In this document: positions 35,201-47,625 of the stretch, piece by piece
Layout: every line of letters begins with the position of its first letter
How positions within the stretch are numbered: position 1 is the first letter of the stretch
DNA from: Lumnitzera littorea
Taxonomy: Eukaryota; Streptophyta; Magnoliopsida; Myrtales; Combretaceae
NCBI GenBank assembly: GCA_024138015.1
Contig: JAMXBB010000012.1
Coordinates: forward strand, 17,346,634-17,410,633
DNA: 64,000 bases
Direction of reading: 5' to 3'
The notes under the pieces: generated by a model
Seen by the model: only the letters and a program-made list of their open reading frames with translations
What the model was told of the DNA's origin: nothing
The model's database searches: none
Translations under genes and position numbers: made by a program

Positions 35201-35784
35201 TTTGCTCATGTGTTATGTTGTATTATTATTTTTCTACTTACCTAACTTGAGAATTAGTTATATCCTAAGTTTATGAGTGAAGACTAAGGAGGAGCCACTA
35301 CAGTCAAGGACTGTGAAAGCACTCATAGAGTCTATAGCACATGTCAATAAAGTGTTTATATAAATTGTTCACCTTTTTCCAATTTTTTTTTTCTTTTTGG
35401 TATTTATTCAAATCTTACGTTAGGAAGAATATGACATCAAAAAGATGAAAATATAATTCTATGTATATCATTTCTAAAATTAAATACCTAACAAATTCTT
35501 ACAAAGTTAGATTTATCTATCATTTATTTTACTTCATATTTACAAAAATATAAATTAAAAAATCATCTCTAATACATAAAATATATTTTTAAAAATCTTT
35601 ACTTAAAAGTACTTGAATTTTTATTTTTCAATTTTAATACTCCAATCACCGTTAAAACAGAAATGGATAAAATATAAATAAGATAATTTTTTAAACATTA
35701 AAATTCAAATAGATATAGATAAGATACAATCCAACCGAAACCTACATGTATTTACCCATTTTCTTATGAATAATATTGAGTATA
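32247..35784. other. Gene-free DNA with possible LTR remnants
   Basis: No gene recognised. 33100-33550 and 34910-35330 are less AT-rich and carry phrases (CTCACCGATCCGTCG, TTTACAGGTTCC, GACTCCTATAGATG) in the style of long chromovirus LTRs, but no paired LTR, primer site or coding domain is visible. A short AG tract lies near 34806-34830. The small ATG frames here match nothing known. Confidence 0.35.
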
Positions 35785-36400
35785 CCTTTGTACTAGTCCA
35801 ATCCTACCCGTGAAAGCAGCCATAAACTGTTGATTCACCGATCGGTAGGGGAGTGAACTAGACCCAGCCCATAAGGGGGTGGGCTCGAACCCAAGCCAGT
35901 TCAACTAAACCGGTAGTTTAGAGGTTAGTTTCGTTACCCTTGAACTATGATTTTTTTTTTTAATTTCCCTCAAATATTATAAATATTTTTTTTTTCGAAT
36001 TTCTATCAAATATTATAAATAATTTATGATCTATTCATTTATTTCCTTTTTTTTTTTCCTAATTAAATCTAAAACTTTATGTCAACATATTAGCTATCGT
36101 TGCATGTGAAATCGAATTTCCCTTAATACATGTTAATATTATATATAATATATATAGTATTTATATCGTATATATGTATAGTATATTATGTTTGATCTAA
36201 ATATATGTGTGTGTGTGTATGTTTTTTTTTTTTTTAAATTTCAGGGTTAACTTAACTTCAAACTAACTAATTAAATTGCCAATTTGAGGTTTGGCCAACC
36301 CAACATTTTAATGGCTAGGTCTAGCCCCACTCATGATCGAACCGAGCTAGTTCCAAATGAGTTTAAAATTTGAAACTAGTCCTTGTATAAGTCTAGTATT
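35785..36400. repeat. Dispersed repeat R1, copy 1
   Basis: Shares a long collinear block with 43205-43965: AACTA(A)ACCGGTAGTTTAGAGG-like start, poly-T, ATTATAAATAATTTATG, AATTAAATCTAAAACTTTAT, TCAACATATT, CGAATTTCC, an AT-rich middle, and a GAAACTAG(TC)-C(T)TT-(G)TA-CAAGTCTA end. No coding potential and no clear terminal inverted repeat. Probably a non-autonomous transposon family of uncertain class. Confidence 0.6.
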
Positions 36401-38215
36401 AAGTGATAGTAATCAAAGAATGAGAGAAGGAATTGTAAAATAAAATTTATTGGATCTTAAATTCTCCTTTAGCTAAGAATAAACTGAATATGGATTTAAA
36501 TTTGTCAATGATAATTTGACAATGTAAATTGATATTCGATGATCATTTAGATAAAAGAAAAAAAAAACCATCGAAATGGCTTAAGAAAATCACTATCTAT
36601 CGGAATCTGGTGAAGGGATCAATATGCTACAATTGTAAATTTTGATTTGTTTTCTTCTCACTAGAAATATTATTAGATGGGTCATTATAGGGTTTCCGAT
36701 TCATTAAAAACCTTATAAAATTTTACAATTAGGGTTTTGGGTCGGGTTTTAGAAATAGTTTTTAAATCCTATAAAGTTTCGGATCAAGTTTTGGGATTTA
36801 GAAAAAATCTAGTAAAAAACTCAAACCCGATTAAAAATAATAATATGACATTAATGATTTAGTATTAACTGTAAATAATAAAACATAGTAATTAATAAAA
36901 AATACCTTAGCTGTAAATAATAAAACATAGTAAGTAATAAAAAATATCTTGTCTCTTTCATCCTTTATCTTTCAAGAAAACCTTAACCTTACCTCTTTCT
37001 CTCTACATTTTTTTGTGACTCTCTTTTCTTGCCTGTACTTTATCTCTCCCAACTAGTAGGACACATTTCTCAATTCCCATCTATCTCCTTTTCATAAATC
37101 CTGTATTAATTTAAAGTAAAAAAAAGTTGGTTTAATTTTGAATAATCAAATGTCATTTGTTTTATTATTTAAAACAATCCATATGCTATTTGTTTTAATT
37201 TTTTATGTATATCTATAAATCAATTTTTTTTAGTATTAATGAGTCGGGTCGAGTTTTTAATAGGTTTTATAAAACCTTATAAAGGCGAGTTCTAAAAATA
37301 GGGTGAAACCTCTATAATGTATTTTATAAGGTTTTGGAAAGCCTTATAAGGTAGTAAATCAAGTTCGAATTTTGTAAAACTCGTTCTGAACTCACTCATG
37401 TGGCATCCCTACTTCCTAACCCCCCCTCTATACCTTCATGCCCCCTTCCTTACCCCGCATCCCTCCCCCTACCCGAAGAAAAAGATATTAAAAAAAAAAG
37501 GTGGGTTTCTTTTGGAAAACTCTAATGTACAAGTGATTTACAAATTTTCAAAAAAAAGTTTTTTTTTTTTTTTAATTTTCTCTTTATCCAATCACTATAC
37601 ATATTATAACTCTAGAGAAAAGTGGAATCAAACTTGATTTATTTTATAAGGAAACTAGTGGTCATGCGATTTGCCTACAATCATCTTGGTATGCAAAACA
37701 CATAGTTGCATCGAGACCTGTCATATCATAGTTCTTAGCAATACCATTCAGTGGAGTTATCGAGAGTCGAAACTAACTCCAATTTATACATGTAAGAGAA
37801 ACCTAGAATTATTATCTATTTAAAATATCAAGACTTTATTAAATTATAACTAAGTTTAGGAGTATATATAATTAACATTTATCGAAGTATAAAATAATCA
37901 TGTAACATAACCATACAAGAATAACATGGTATTGAATTTAAGAAATACTAACAGTATTTCAAATTGCACTATTAAGAAACCTTATAATATATATAAAGTA
38001 TGAACGATTTCCTTTGAAATCTATTCATAAGCTTTAATTGGAAAATGGATAAAAAGTTGTCAACAAAGCAAAATTAACATATACATTATACAATAGGAAG
38101 AGACCTAACAAAACTCCATCTGATTACATAAGAGCCAAGCTACAATCAACTCTTTGCAAAAATTAATACAAACATGCTAGTACTTTAAAATCACCCACCA
38201 ATAGTTGCATTTCCA
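36401..38215. other. Gene-free DNA and SAUR 3' flank
   Basis: 36660-37395 holds repeated phrases such as CCTTATAAAATTTTA, GTCGGGT, TTTATAAGGTTTT and AACCTTATAAAGG on both strands, consistent with a decayed inverted-repeat element. 36840-36950 contains a direct duplication of CTGTAAATAATAAAACATAGTAA. 38050-38215 is the 3' flank of the SAUR gene. No gene. Confidence 0.4.
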
Positions 38216-38593
38216 TTACAAAACCATCCTCTCAAACTCGTAAGGATGACTCTGCCCATGAAGAGATGCACCAAGCAAATCATCCCTTGAAGCTATCCTA
38301 CAATTTGCCATGGAAACTAGAGCTCTTTCCACTTCCTCGGGAGGGCTTTTCCTCAACAAGCAGATTATATAATTCATGAGCTCATCATCGCAAGGAACTC
38401 GAAGGGGTCCTTCCGGACTTAACTCGAACTCCTCCTCAGCCATTTCAAGTAACACTTGAAAAATAGGGTGGCTCAAATAATAAAATGGTAAAACGTACCT
38501 CTTGCCTTCTTTTGTGTACATAGCAAACTGACCCTTTTTCCTTTTTATCCATTTCCTTATAATTTCACTAAGCCTTTTTGAGGATGTCTTCAT
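38216..38593 (-). CDS. SAUR-family auxin-responsive protein (125 aa)
   Basis: Intronless SAUR (small auxin up RNA) protein. Known members of this family bind and inhibit PP2C.D phosphatases, raising plasma-membrane H+-ATPase activity and promoting cell expansion; this role is transferred from the family. Residues 1-20 are basic (KRLSEIIRKWIKRKK). The conserved core follows: GQFAMYTKEGKRYVLPFYYL (21-40), then HPIFQVLLEMAEEEFELSPE and GPLRVPCDDELMNYIICLL, and a variable acidic/serine C-terminus. Its length (125 aa) and IxxCxxR-poor N-terminus resemble the SAUR61-68-like group. The usual F-V in the core is F-A here. The ATG at 38593 gives the expected N-terminus. It stands alone rather than in the usual SAUR cluster. 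The frame is intact. Confidence 0.92.
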   Translation of the reverse strand: MKTSSKRLSEIIRKWIKRKKGQFAMYTKEGKRYVLPFYYLSHPIFQVLLEMAEEEFELSPEGPLRVPCDDELMNYIICLLRKSPPEEVERALVSMANCRIASRDDLLGASLHGQSHPYEFERMVL

Positions 38594-38800
38594 TTTGACG
38601 TGTGACCTGAGAACCCTAGGGTTTGATGGATGTTTTTTAGAGTGTGCAAAGAACTAACTTCAAGTGTGTTTCTATAGATAATAGTGATGTTGATGAGAGA
38701 AAGAAAGGATTAGCTATATGATATTATGTGTGGAGGGAGTGTGATGCCTTGTGACTTGGGTGAGAAGTCCGGGAACTTTATGCTTCATGTCTCGTGGAAA
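38594..38800 (-). promoter_or_regulatory. SAUR promoter with TGTCTC auxin-response element
   Basis: A TATA-like CTATAGAAA (read on the minus strand near 38668-38676) lies about 80 bp before the start codon. The ARF-binding core TGTCTC sits on the plus strand at 38788-38793, about 195 bp upstream of the ATG, a typical place for an auxin-response element in SAUR promoters. The match is a 6-mer and could be chance, but its location fits. Confidence 0.45.
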
Positions 38801-41800
38801 GCTAGGAAATGCCGTGGTTTGCTTTAAATGAAAAGAGCATATGATCTAAGTCAATCTCGAACTTGAGATCAGCTATGGCTAAAGACTTGTCGAAGTCAAG
38901 AGTCCAATCAAGAAAGTAAGTAGAATTGGCGGTGCGAATGAATCAAACCAATTTGTAAACCACTCAAGTTTAGCTTGTGTTTTACTCAAATTCAATTTAA
39001 CATTAACCAAGTTGAGTTGGACCTCGACCTTAACCTACTCAAATAAAAAATCAAGTTGAGCTAAAGCTTTAAAATACTAAACTCATCGAGTTCACAAGCT
39101 TAGTCAAGTTTAATTGAGTTTGGTATAATTTTTTATTTATTTTTTAGATAAAATTGAGTCTAGATTTATTTAAGGATTATAAACAATTTGAGATTAATCA
39201 AACTAATTAAGCCGAACTTAAGCTTACTATATATATCTTCAATCCAACTCGAGCAAAAAATTTAAAGTTCAATTGAACTTAAAACGAGTTCGAGTTTTGA
39301 GTTTTTAAGTAAGGCTCAACCTCAATCTTAATACTATAATAATTCGATTTGACTCGATTCGATTTGATTTGATTATACTCGTTGAAACTATTTATAGTAT
39401 ATGATATCTTTGCATCCTAATAGTATAGAGATTTGGGTTAGTTATCTATGTCTCTACATTAGTTTCAAATGATAGTAAACTTCATTGGAGTGATACATCA
39501 TATGGATAAAGTAATAAATAAGAATATATACTTATTTTTTAACCCTGAATTTGGAGACATTCAACGAGAGGAAGAATAGACTCTGACAAGAGAGTCAGAA
39601 GCACACTTGTAGAAGGAAAAGCTCATGCAAAGGGTTAAAAGTACCCATAGATGAGAACAAACAAAAATCTATCTTATAAAAGTAATTATAATTATAATTG
39701 TAGTTATAATTATAGTAGTTATTCTAATATGATAAGTAAAATGTCTAACCTTGGTATGATTTTTCTATCATTAAATATTATTGCACATTACATTCTAAAT
39801 TCGAATCAACTGTGACATATTTAATGCTGGCGCAATTTGAGATGACCCAAATTACTATAATTGCATTCGATGATACTTCTAAATCAAATAATAAACATAT
39901 AACAAAACGAATAATCTACATTTACAGCATGCCAATTTGATAAATTATTGATTATAATATAATTTATACCAGTTTCTTCGGACATTTCAATAATGAATAA
40001 CTATTAGATTTGTGGAGTGAATTCAACTCTTTAAACAAACTCAATTTGGTTTTTCTTTCTAATAGTTATTTTAGGCATCATGCCAAATTTTAGTTCTTAT
40101 AGCTCAATGATGATTATTTGTGTGTTTTTTTTTAACTAACTATAAGAGAGGAGGACTTCAAATCTTGGTCTATCTCAATAAGAGACCTATAACGATGTTA
40201 TTAACCTATAATAATCTTGACAACTTAATGATGATTCAACTCATGTATTCCCTTCAATGAGGTAAAGTAAGATACCATATTTTTTAGATAATTGACTGTA
40301 ATATCTATTAAATTTAGCTCTGGAAATAATTAATTTAAAATTTTGAGCTTGATGATTTGTCCTAACATTTATAATTCATACTTTAGCACTTATTTGTGTT
40401 CATGGACATGAATAAAACCTATCATGTGAAAATAAGAAAACGGGAAAATAAATAAAAGAACAAGATCCGGATGATGTAAGATCTTTTGCTTTATTATCAT
40501 GTCAAATTTATGTCTATAAGTAATTGAGATTTAAGAGTTTAAACATATAAATTAGTGTGAGTATTTGTATCATATGTTTTGATAATGATATTTTAATAAA
40601 TTGTCTTTATCCTCAACCAATTTATAAAACCTGTTATCGAGAAAATTTCACCAAATAAAACCCAATGGTGACAAAATTTTTATCTTATATTATGGACTTG
40701 CATGCACCTACGAGATTACAAATAGCACACTAGGTTACTGACTGCACATGCAAACTGTCTCGAGTTATAGCATCATATATTCAATCAGCAGTTTCCTTTT
40801 ATTATCACTTATCACGCAGTTGTAGCAACAAGCGATCCAAGTTACATTATATATATTTATGTATACATAGATATATATATATAGATATAATATATTTATA
40901 AAACGACCGAAACATGATATGTATTTTAGTCTGCTTACAAAATCAACTGGTTTTTATATTTTCTTTTTCCTTTAAACAAACTCATCATAACCCATGTTCT
41001 TTTCATTATACAATTGCCAAGCACTATTCAAAATTCTACTTGACAGGTATGTGACTCTAAAAAAACCCTAAATCACACACACACACACACACTTTCATGA
41101 AAGTCTCAATTAGACATAAGCCCCAAATCAGACAAAAGAGAAGAATATTATGAAGTTCGCTGATTTGGGTTTTCAAATTTCTCCGCTTTATTTTGGGGCT
41201 TCTTATTGGGTGACATACATGTTAAGTAGGATTTTAATCAGAGTGTATAATGATTGTAGATGGGAAAAAAAAAAAAAAAACGTAGAAGTGCTTATTAATA
41301 GAGCTATATAGATTAGTTGTTTACGAAAATACAAAATTGGTGGTAGTTTTGTAAATTTATTTATTTATTTATTTTTCCTCTTTTTAGGGCCAGCTCCTTG
41401 TGCATGAAAAGTAAAATGGCTAAATCGAAACCGTTTCTTTAGACGGAATCCACGTGAATCATCAAAGGCTTTTCACGTGTTGCGGTATCCATTAGTGTAC
41501 TACACTACACATCTTTCAATTTCAAATACCAGGAAGTTGGAACGACTTTTATTCTGGTCCAATTTCAAGTAATAGATATATTAGGAACTATCTTTTACCC
41601 AACGGTTGTTGATTCTAATTGCAAACCTAGGGGATGAGAATTTTAGTCATATGTGTATATATATATATGAATGAGATGTATATTTAGAGTTTCTCTTTTC
41701 TCTTTATCTATGGAAGCTTGTCTTGTCTCGCGATAAAAATACAAGGAATGAGTACTCACAATCACAGCCGTTAATATTTGGAGTTTTGCCCATTACATAT

Positions 41801-43204
41801 CGCTCACAGGTACTTATGACAACCTTAAATAAAATATGAAAAGAAGAAAGAAAAATAAGAAAGACTGTAACGTATAAATATGTCGACAGCCTTGTATTTT
41901 TGAGGCGGGAGCTTTAGGGAGTCTACTAGTCTATCAACCATCATGTCACATATGAATAAGCACACTTCTTTATTTTGAACCATTTAAAAAGATCATAAGT
42001 TAACTCTAATTTAGCATGCTGAATTTGCACGAAAAAAAAAAACACTAGCCGTGCAGCGGACAATGTACTTACATTATTATAAGTACCGTGATTAAGTAAA
42101 TAAACCAGCTAAGAGATTGTTTGAAAAAATTACTTTCTTTATCATCATTTATTAAGGAAGATTAGATATATATTTTTATTAAGTAGCGTAAAATAATTTC
42201 TCTCCAGGTAACTTTTCTGTATCTCAGTAATTTTCCAAAAAATTTCTCTAATTGTGAGTTGTGACTTTCATATTTTTAGAAAATAAAGAAAAAAAAAAAA
42301 ACAAAAAGCAAGTTATTTATTTACCGAAATCAAAACCCAAGGTAAGACATCCTATAAAATAAAAGCTAATCAGATTTTCTTCGCAATAAGGGAGAAGTGC
42401 CAAAAATAAAATGGTTCATCGTATTATCGCAAGGTCCAATTTGATAAGATCAGTTCTAGAGCCCAGAGGTACAAGCACCAATTTAATCCAATTAGATCCA
42501 CACGTGCTTTGCAAGTTGAGCCCACAACCTTTGGTAGACCGAATTTGACGTTTCTTTTTGGTCTTTTTGGCCCAAAAAATTTGACCAATTTAAAAGTGAA
42601 TTACCTAATCCAATCTCTTATTAAGTAGTAATTCCTTTCATTTTACTCCTAGCTAGCTCCGGTTTTACTAGGAATCAAGATGGAGGACGAGATGGGAAAT
42701 ATCCACAAAAGGTTAGTGAAATATTAACTTCTTATGTGTTGTTTGTTTGATCTAATCAAACTTCTTGATTAATTACAAACTTCTAGTTAGATTTTGGAAC
42801 ATGGTAGGATAACTTATAGATTAAGTTGGTTTAGTTAAAATAATTAAGGATGCAGTAATCAAGATTAAAATTTAATTAACTTAGATGAACTAATAAACCT
42901 AGCAACAGCTCTATTAGAAACATGTTAAAGAAGGGTTAAACTCTAGACCGGATGGATTTTGGATAATTGAAAACAATACCTTTTAGAGATTAAATGTTGC
43001 AATAAATAGATGAATCCTAACGTCCTTTTTTTTTTTATTTATTTCCTTTTCCAAACCAACTATTACAACTATTGGAGGAGTAGCAAATCCAATGTAACCT
43101 AATTAAGAAACTAGTATTATATTGTTAGACTATAAGGGTATTGACAAATGTAAAAGAGACTATTAGTATAAGTGAAATCAATTATTAAGTTATATAAGTA
43201 AATA
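38801..43204. other. Gene-free DNA, repeats
   Basis: 38930-39400 carries degenerate TCAAGTT / GAGTTTG phrases like the hAT-like elements elsewhere. A 104-bp segment at 39537-39640 is bounded by a perfect 10-bp inverted repeat (TTTTAACCCT / AGGGTTAAAA). CA and AT microsatellites lie near 41078-41092 and 41655-41668. At 42680 a short open stretch MEDEMGNIHKR runs into a GTTAGT donor-like site, but no following exon was found. Confidence 0.4.
41450..41479. promoter_or_regulatory. Paired CACGTG (G-box) motifs
   Basis: Two palindromic CACGTG hexamers at 41451-41456 and 41474-41479, 23 bp apart, the first in CCACGTGAA and the second in TCACGTGTT context, as bound by plant bZIP and bHLH factors. 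No gene is recognised nearby, so this may be a relic or coincidence. Confidence 0.3.
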
Positions 43205-43965
43205 TGTACACCGATTCAATCCAACCCAAAACTAGCCCTAAATTGCTGGTTTATAGGCTAGCTGGAGAGTAAATCGAGACCAACTCTTAAGGAGCCGGGC
43301 CCAAGCTAGTTTAGCTAAACGGACTGTTCAAAGGCTAATTCTATGACCTTTGAACTGTGAGGTTTTTTTTTTTTTCTTCTCATTTCCTCAATTATTATAA
43401 ATATTTTTTTTTTCTTTTTCCAAACTTACGTTGCTTATTATAAATAATTTGTGGCATATTCATCTATTTCCTTTTTTCCCAATTAAATCTAAAACTTTAT
43501 ATCAACATATTGACTATCATTACTCGTGAATCGAATTTCCTTCACTACATGTAAATATTATATATAGCATATTATATGTGGTATAGTATATAGTATATAT
43601 ATTATAGTATATATAGTATATTAATTATTATATATTATATATAATATATACTTATTTACATTATATTTTATATATAGTGTATTGTATATATATGGTACAT
43701 ATGTATAATATATTATATTTTATTTATATATATATATTTTAAATTTCTGGGTTAGCCTAACCTTAAAGGACAAGCAAACTGATAATTTGACCCATCGGTT
43801 TGAGACCCAACCAATCTATTGGTTTTTGCATATTGAACCGCTTGGGCCTTTAAGGCCCAACGATTCAACGATTGAATCAAGCTCACCTATTACCAGGTTA
43901 GATTGATTCAATGGCTCAACAAGTTGATTGACGATTAGAAACTAGCTCTTACACAAGTCTATATA
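43205..43965. repeat. Dispersed repeat R1, copy 2
   Basis: Diverged copy of the 35785-36400 repeat in the same orientation. It is longer because of an expanded AT/TATA microsatellite at about 43555-43740. The right part (GGCCTTTAAGGCCCAACGATTC and flanks) holds CCAAT/ATTGG-rich phrases absent or reduced in copy 1. Confidence 0.55.
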
Positions 43966-44815
43966 TAAAAAGGTAGAAAGTCAATTGAAAATATCCAAGT
44001 TTCATGGATTAAATACAAAATCTAGAAAAACTTAGACTTTGATTGGCTAAACCCCATTTAAGTTGTTTTGACCAGGTAAGTGAAGGAGTAATCAAGATAG
44101 AAGCAATTTAATTAATGGAATCGCTGGAATGGTTAATTGTATTTAGTTAGACCCAAATGATAATTCTCTTTTCATTTGATTCAGTTGATCGAAATTCATC
44201 TATAGTCAACCGAATTTAGCAATTTATAAATTTCAGTCGACTAATGATAACTTAGGTTGATCAAACTCCTCTTTTTTTTGGAATAAATCCATAATTAATT
44301 GCTTAATTAACTTTATAAGTGAATTTAAGAATTATGATAGCTCGAAGTGTGATGCCACTCTCCTTCCAAGATTATATCGCTTCCCCAATATTGGCGTGAA
44401 CGATCCTCATGAAATAACCTTCCTAGGATAGAACGGACTCTTTTACGGCACCGATGAAAGCATGAGCAACAAAATTAACTTTGTAGAGCTAACTTTAAAA
44501 CATTAACTATTAAGTTGAGTTTTGTTTTTCTTCTTTGTTTTTATGTAGATGAAAAGTTACGTGATATATATAAATAATTTTTAACAATATGGCAATTTAT
44601 TAATATTGGCTCTTAGGGCTGCTCATACAACCTAACAAAATTAAACTAGAAAATGTTACCCTTTCATATTTCAGTTCGATTTGTGATTCAATTTGAAGTG
44701 AGCACAAATGGTTAGGTTCAATTCAAGGGATCAAATAGAATTTAACCACATTTTACTTAATAAAAAGGAGGTGTCATATTTTGATTTTGAATGTCAATAA
44801 ATTGGCCCTGATAAC
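43966..44815. other. Gene-free DNA
   Basis: No gene recognised. 44608-44760 (starting TTAGGGCTGCTCATACAACC, with GGTTCAATTCAAGG) resembles one end of another hAT-type non-autonomous element whose second end is not identified. Confidence 0.35.
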
Positions 44816-45702
44816 TAGGGTTAGGCAAAAAAAAAAAAACCGTGAACTATGGATTAAACTATAAATCAAATTGAAAAGATGGTTTTTTTTTTTTTTAATT
44901 ACAAACTATGTTATTATGATTCAATTCAATTATATATAAATAATCCACAGTTCGGTTCAAGGAAGTAAACCAAATCGAACAGTTTTAAATCGAATCATTT
45001 GGTTAAACAAAAATAATTTTATGCAATTTTTTAATTATTTTTTTATTTTCTTTATCAATTTTTATGGATTTCAGCAAATTTTTCATATATTTTTCTTCTT
45101 TGTCTTACTTTTTTGGTAAATTATTAAAATTAAATTGAGTGAGTTCTATCTAAAATTTTACGTTTAAAATTTTTCTTTTTCTAAATTATCATTTTCTTAT
45201 ATGTTTCCAAATCAATGGTCCCACTTTGATATTTTTTGCATATCTCTTATTTCTTTTCTAGTCTTTAATATGTCTCTTTTACTTTCTTCATATTACTTTT
45301 TTATAAGCAACTTTACATCTCCCTCCTCATTATTTATTTGTCAGAATAGAGTCTTTTATTCTCATTGAATTAAATTGAGTTTGTTAAGATCTTATACAAT
45401 TTTTTACTAAGTATTATTACATATGATAAATATATAAGAAATTAATTATAAACATATGGAAGTTCAATGGAAATAAAAATATATTATTAAAAATAAAAAT
45501 GTTTAGTAAAAATTTAACATAAAAGGTTCCAATCGTGGTTCGAACCAGACCAAACTAATTTTAATTAAGCTTGAAAAATTTATGAACCAAACCGTATGTT
45601 TAGGTTCGATTTAAAAAAAAAAAAAAAAGAATCGTCATATTAGGTTTGGTTTGACTCGATAATGGGAGCAACTTGCAATGAACTAAACCATGCCAACCCT
45701 TA
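44816..45702. mobile_element. hAT-like non-autonomous element, 887 bp
   Basis: Ends TAGGGTTAGGCA and, read inward from the right, TAAGGGTTGGCA (10 of 12 identical). It is flanked by 8-bp near-duplications, CTGATAAC at 44808-44815 and TTGATAAC at 45703-45710. The interior has GGTTCGAACC / AAACCGAA-type phrases and A-runs, and no transposase. The terminal repeats and 8-bp duplication support hAT class. Confidence 0.7.
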
Positions 45703-46400
45703 TTGATAACTTTAGTGACAAAAAAAAAAATGAAATCAACCTAATTCAAAGTTATTGACTTACATAGCCTATTCACTTAGGGAAATGGCTATTATAGTCC
45801 CCCATTTCCCTTAAATTATTTATGTCATGGTTTCATTTCTTAAAATTAAGAAAAGTAATTCCTTACTGCTACTTAAGAATTGCAATTTTAAAGAAAAAAT
45901 GATCCTCATTATGCCCTATTTTCTTCTTCCTATCCAACATAGCACCAACACCACCACTAAACTACCCATAGCAGTCACCTTTAATGCACCACTTACCCTT
46001 GTTCATTGTAGCCATCAATCATAAAAGCCATGGAAGTTTGCCATTGCATGAACAAGACTCATGCTTGAACATTCAAAAAGACGAGGTAGCTTCAACTCTT
46101 TATCATAAAACTTCGATTCTCTACTTAAAAATCTTTAGACAAAAGTAAAGAGGTCGATGCTTCTAACCAAGAATGATAACTAGTAGCTCTAACTTAGAGG
46201 GAAGAAGATTGTGAAAATGAAATGGAGTAGCTAAATGTTTAGGTTAAAATCATAAGAACAGAATTTCAAATCATTTGGGCTTGAATTAAGGAAAATAAAA
46301 ATCAAGATTTCTCTCTCTACAATCATCATACCTATTCTATTCTTAACTTCCCACTAAGAATCTATGAGATATAATGAAAATATAAACTTTTACTAAGTAC
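45703..46400. other. Gene-free DNA
   Basis: A short ATG frame at 45827-46024 has no recognisable similarity. No other signal noted. Confidence 0.4.
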
Positions 46401-46734
46401 TAGAGGTATGCAAATGAGTTTTGGCTCATGGGTCTGCTTGTTTAACCTACTTTATAAACGAGTTATGCAAAGGTTTTTTGGCTTGTTTAAAAAATGAGAT
46501 AAATAAACTCGACCCATTTAACTCATGAGCCAAAGTAGGTCAATTTGGGTTGACCCATTTAATACATTTACACATTTGGTCCACCGGCTAGCTTGTGTAA
46601 GCCACTTTTTAAACAAGTTGAAGTGGAGGTTTTTTTGTTCATTTAAAAAGCAGGTAAATGAGCTCAACTTGTTTAACCCATAAGCCAAATTGGGTTGTGC
46701 TAGGTTGATCCATTAATCCACTTGTATACCTCTA
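46401..46734. mobile_element. MITE with AGAGGTAT ends, copy 1
   Basis: A 334-bp element with terminal inverted repeats TAGAGGTATGCAAATG and TAGAGGTATACAAGTG. The interior contains repeated GTTTAA / AACCCATTT / GAGCC phrases on both strands. Flanking 8-mers CTAAGTAC and CTAGAAAC match at 5 of 8, a possible decayed hAT-type duplication. No coding sequence. Confidence 0.65.
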
Positions 46735-47310
46735 CTAGAAACCGTTTGAATCTAGGAGTCGAGAGCATTTGGAAAAATTCAAACGTTAACCTTAAATCTT
46801 CATAAATTCTTCAAATCGAAGGTTTGGAGTTCGACCAATTTGGTTTTCACAAGACCACCATCGCCACCACCATTACAACTGTTGTACCTAGAGTAAAACG
46901 ACCACCATAGCAGGGTTAGCCACCACTAAGAGATCTTACCTGACCTATCTCCTTGTGTAATCAACACTAAATTGTGTAGATGAAGCCTCAAAAGTCCTTA
47001 TTATTCATTCGTGGTTCAACACATTTACGTGATCTGTAGAGAATTTTCCTTTTTTATTAAATATTATCTTCATTAATGTACTATATTTCTTTTTCTTAAT
47101 CATTATGACATGAAGGTCATTATTTAGTTAAAAGATCGCTAAGGAAGAAGATGGAATAAGAAGAAGGAATAAGGATAATATCACTCCTTTATTTCACTCT
47201 CTTGCATACAAGCCTTCACATTAGATTAGAGTTTCACCCTAAGTTCACACCTTCATCAAGTTCAATCTTATTCTCATCTCTCAATCCATCCCTAATCATT
47301 AGATTGATAG
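46735..47310. other. Gene-free DNA
   Basis: No gene recognised between the MITE and the left LTR of the nested element. Confidence 0.4.
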
Positions 47311-47625
47311 TGGTGATGGCTATTTTTGGCCATGGGCCCCTAGGCTGAGACTAACGACCCAAAGCTATTAATAAGCCCACTCTAAGTAACTCTTAGCTTC
47401 ATCTCCTATAAATGAGAGATGAAGCCCATAGGTATAGGATTTTTGGTCTCTTGCTCCTCTTTTTCGATTAGGGTTTCACTTTCATGACACATTATTGACT
47501 CAAGTATTAGAGTAACTATATTGGAGCAAACTCCAGCATCTTACCAACAATATTTTCTTTTGTAGACAATCTAAATCGATGAATCTTTACTAATAAATCA
47601 ATGGAGTGAAAATGGTACGTAGACA
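47311..47625 (+). repeat. Left LTR of outer coding-free LTR element
   Basis: About 315 bp. Begins TGGTGATGGCTATTTTT and ends AGACA directly before a primer-binding-site-like TTGGCACCATCTATGGGAA (47626-47644). Carries TATAAAT at 47407-47413. Diverged but collinear with 58758-59083. No matching target duplication was found outside the pair. Confidence 0.7.

Noticed and set aside
39537..39640. Perfect 10-bp inverted repeat TTTTAACCCT/AGGGTTAAAA around about 84 bp
   Set aside because: No target duplication or second copy seen; could be chance, so not called as an element.
42680..42715. MEDEMGNIHKR followed by a GTTAGT donor-like site
   Set aside because: Looks like a first exon, but no downstream exon or family match was found.
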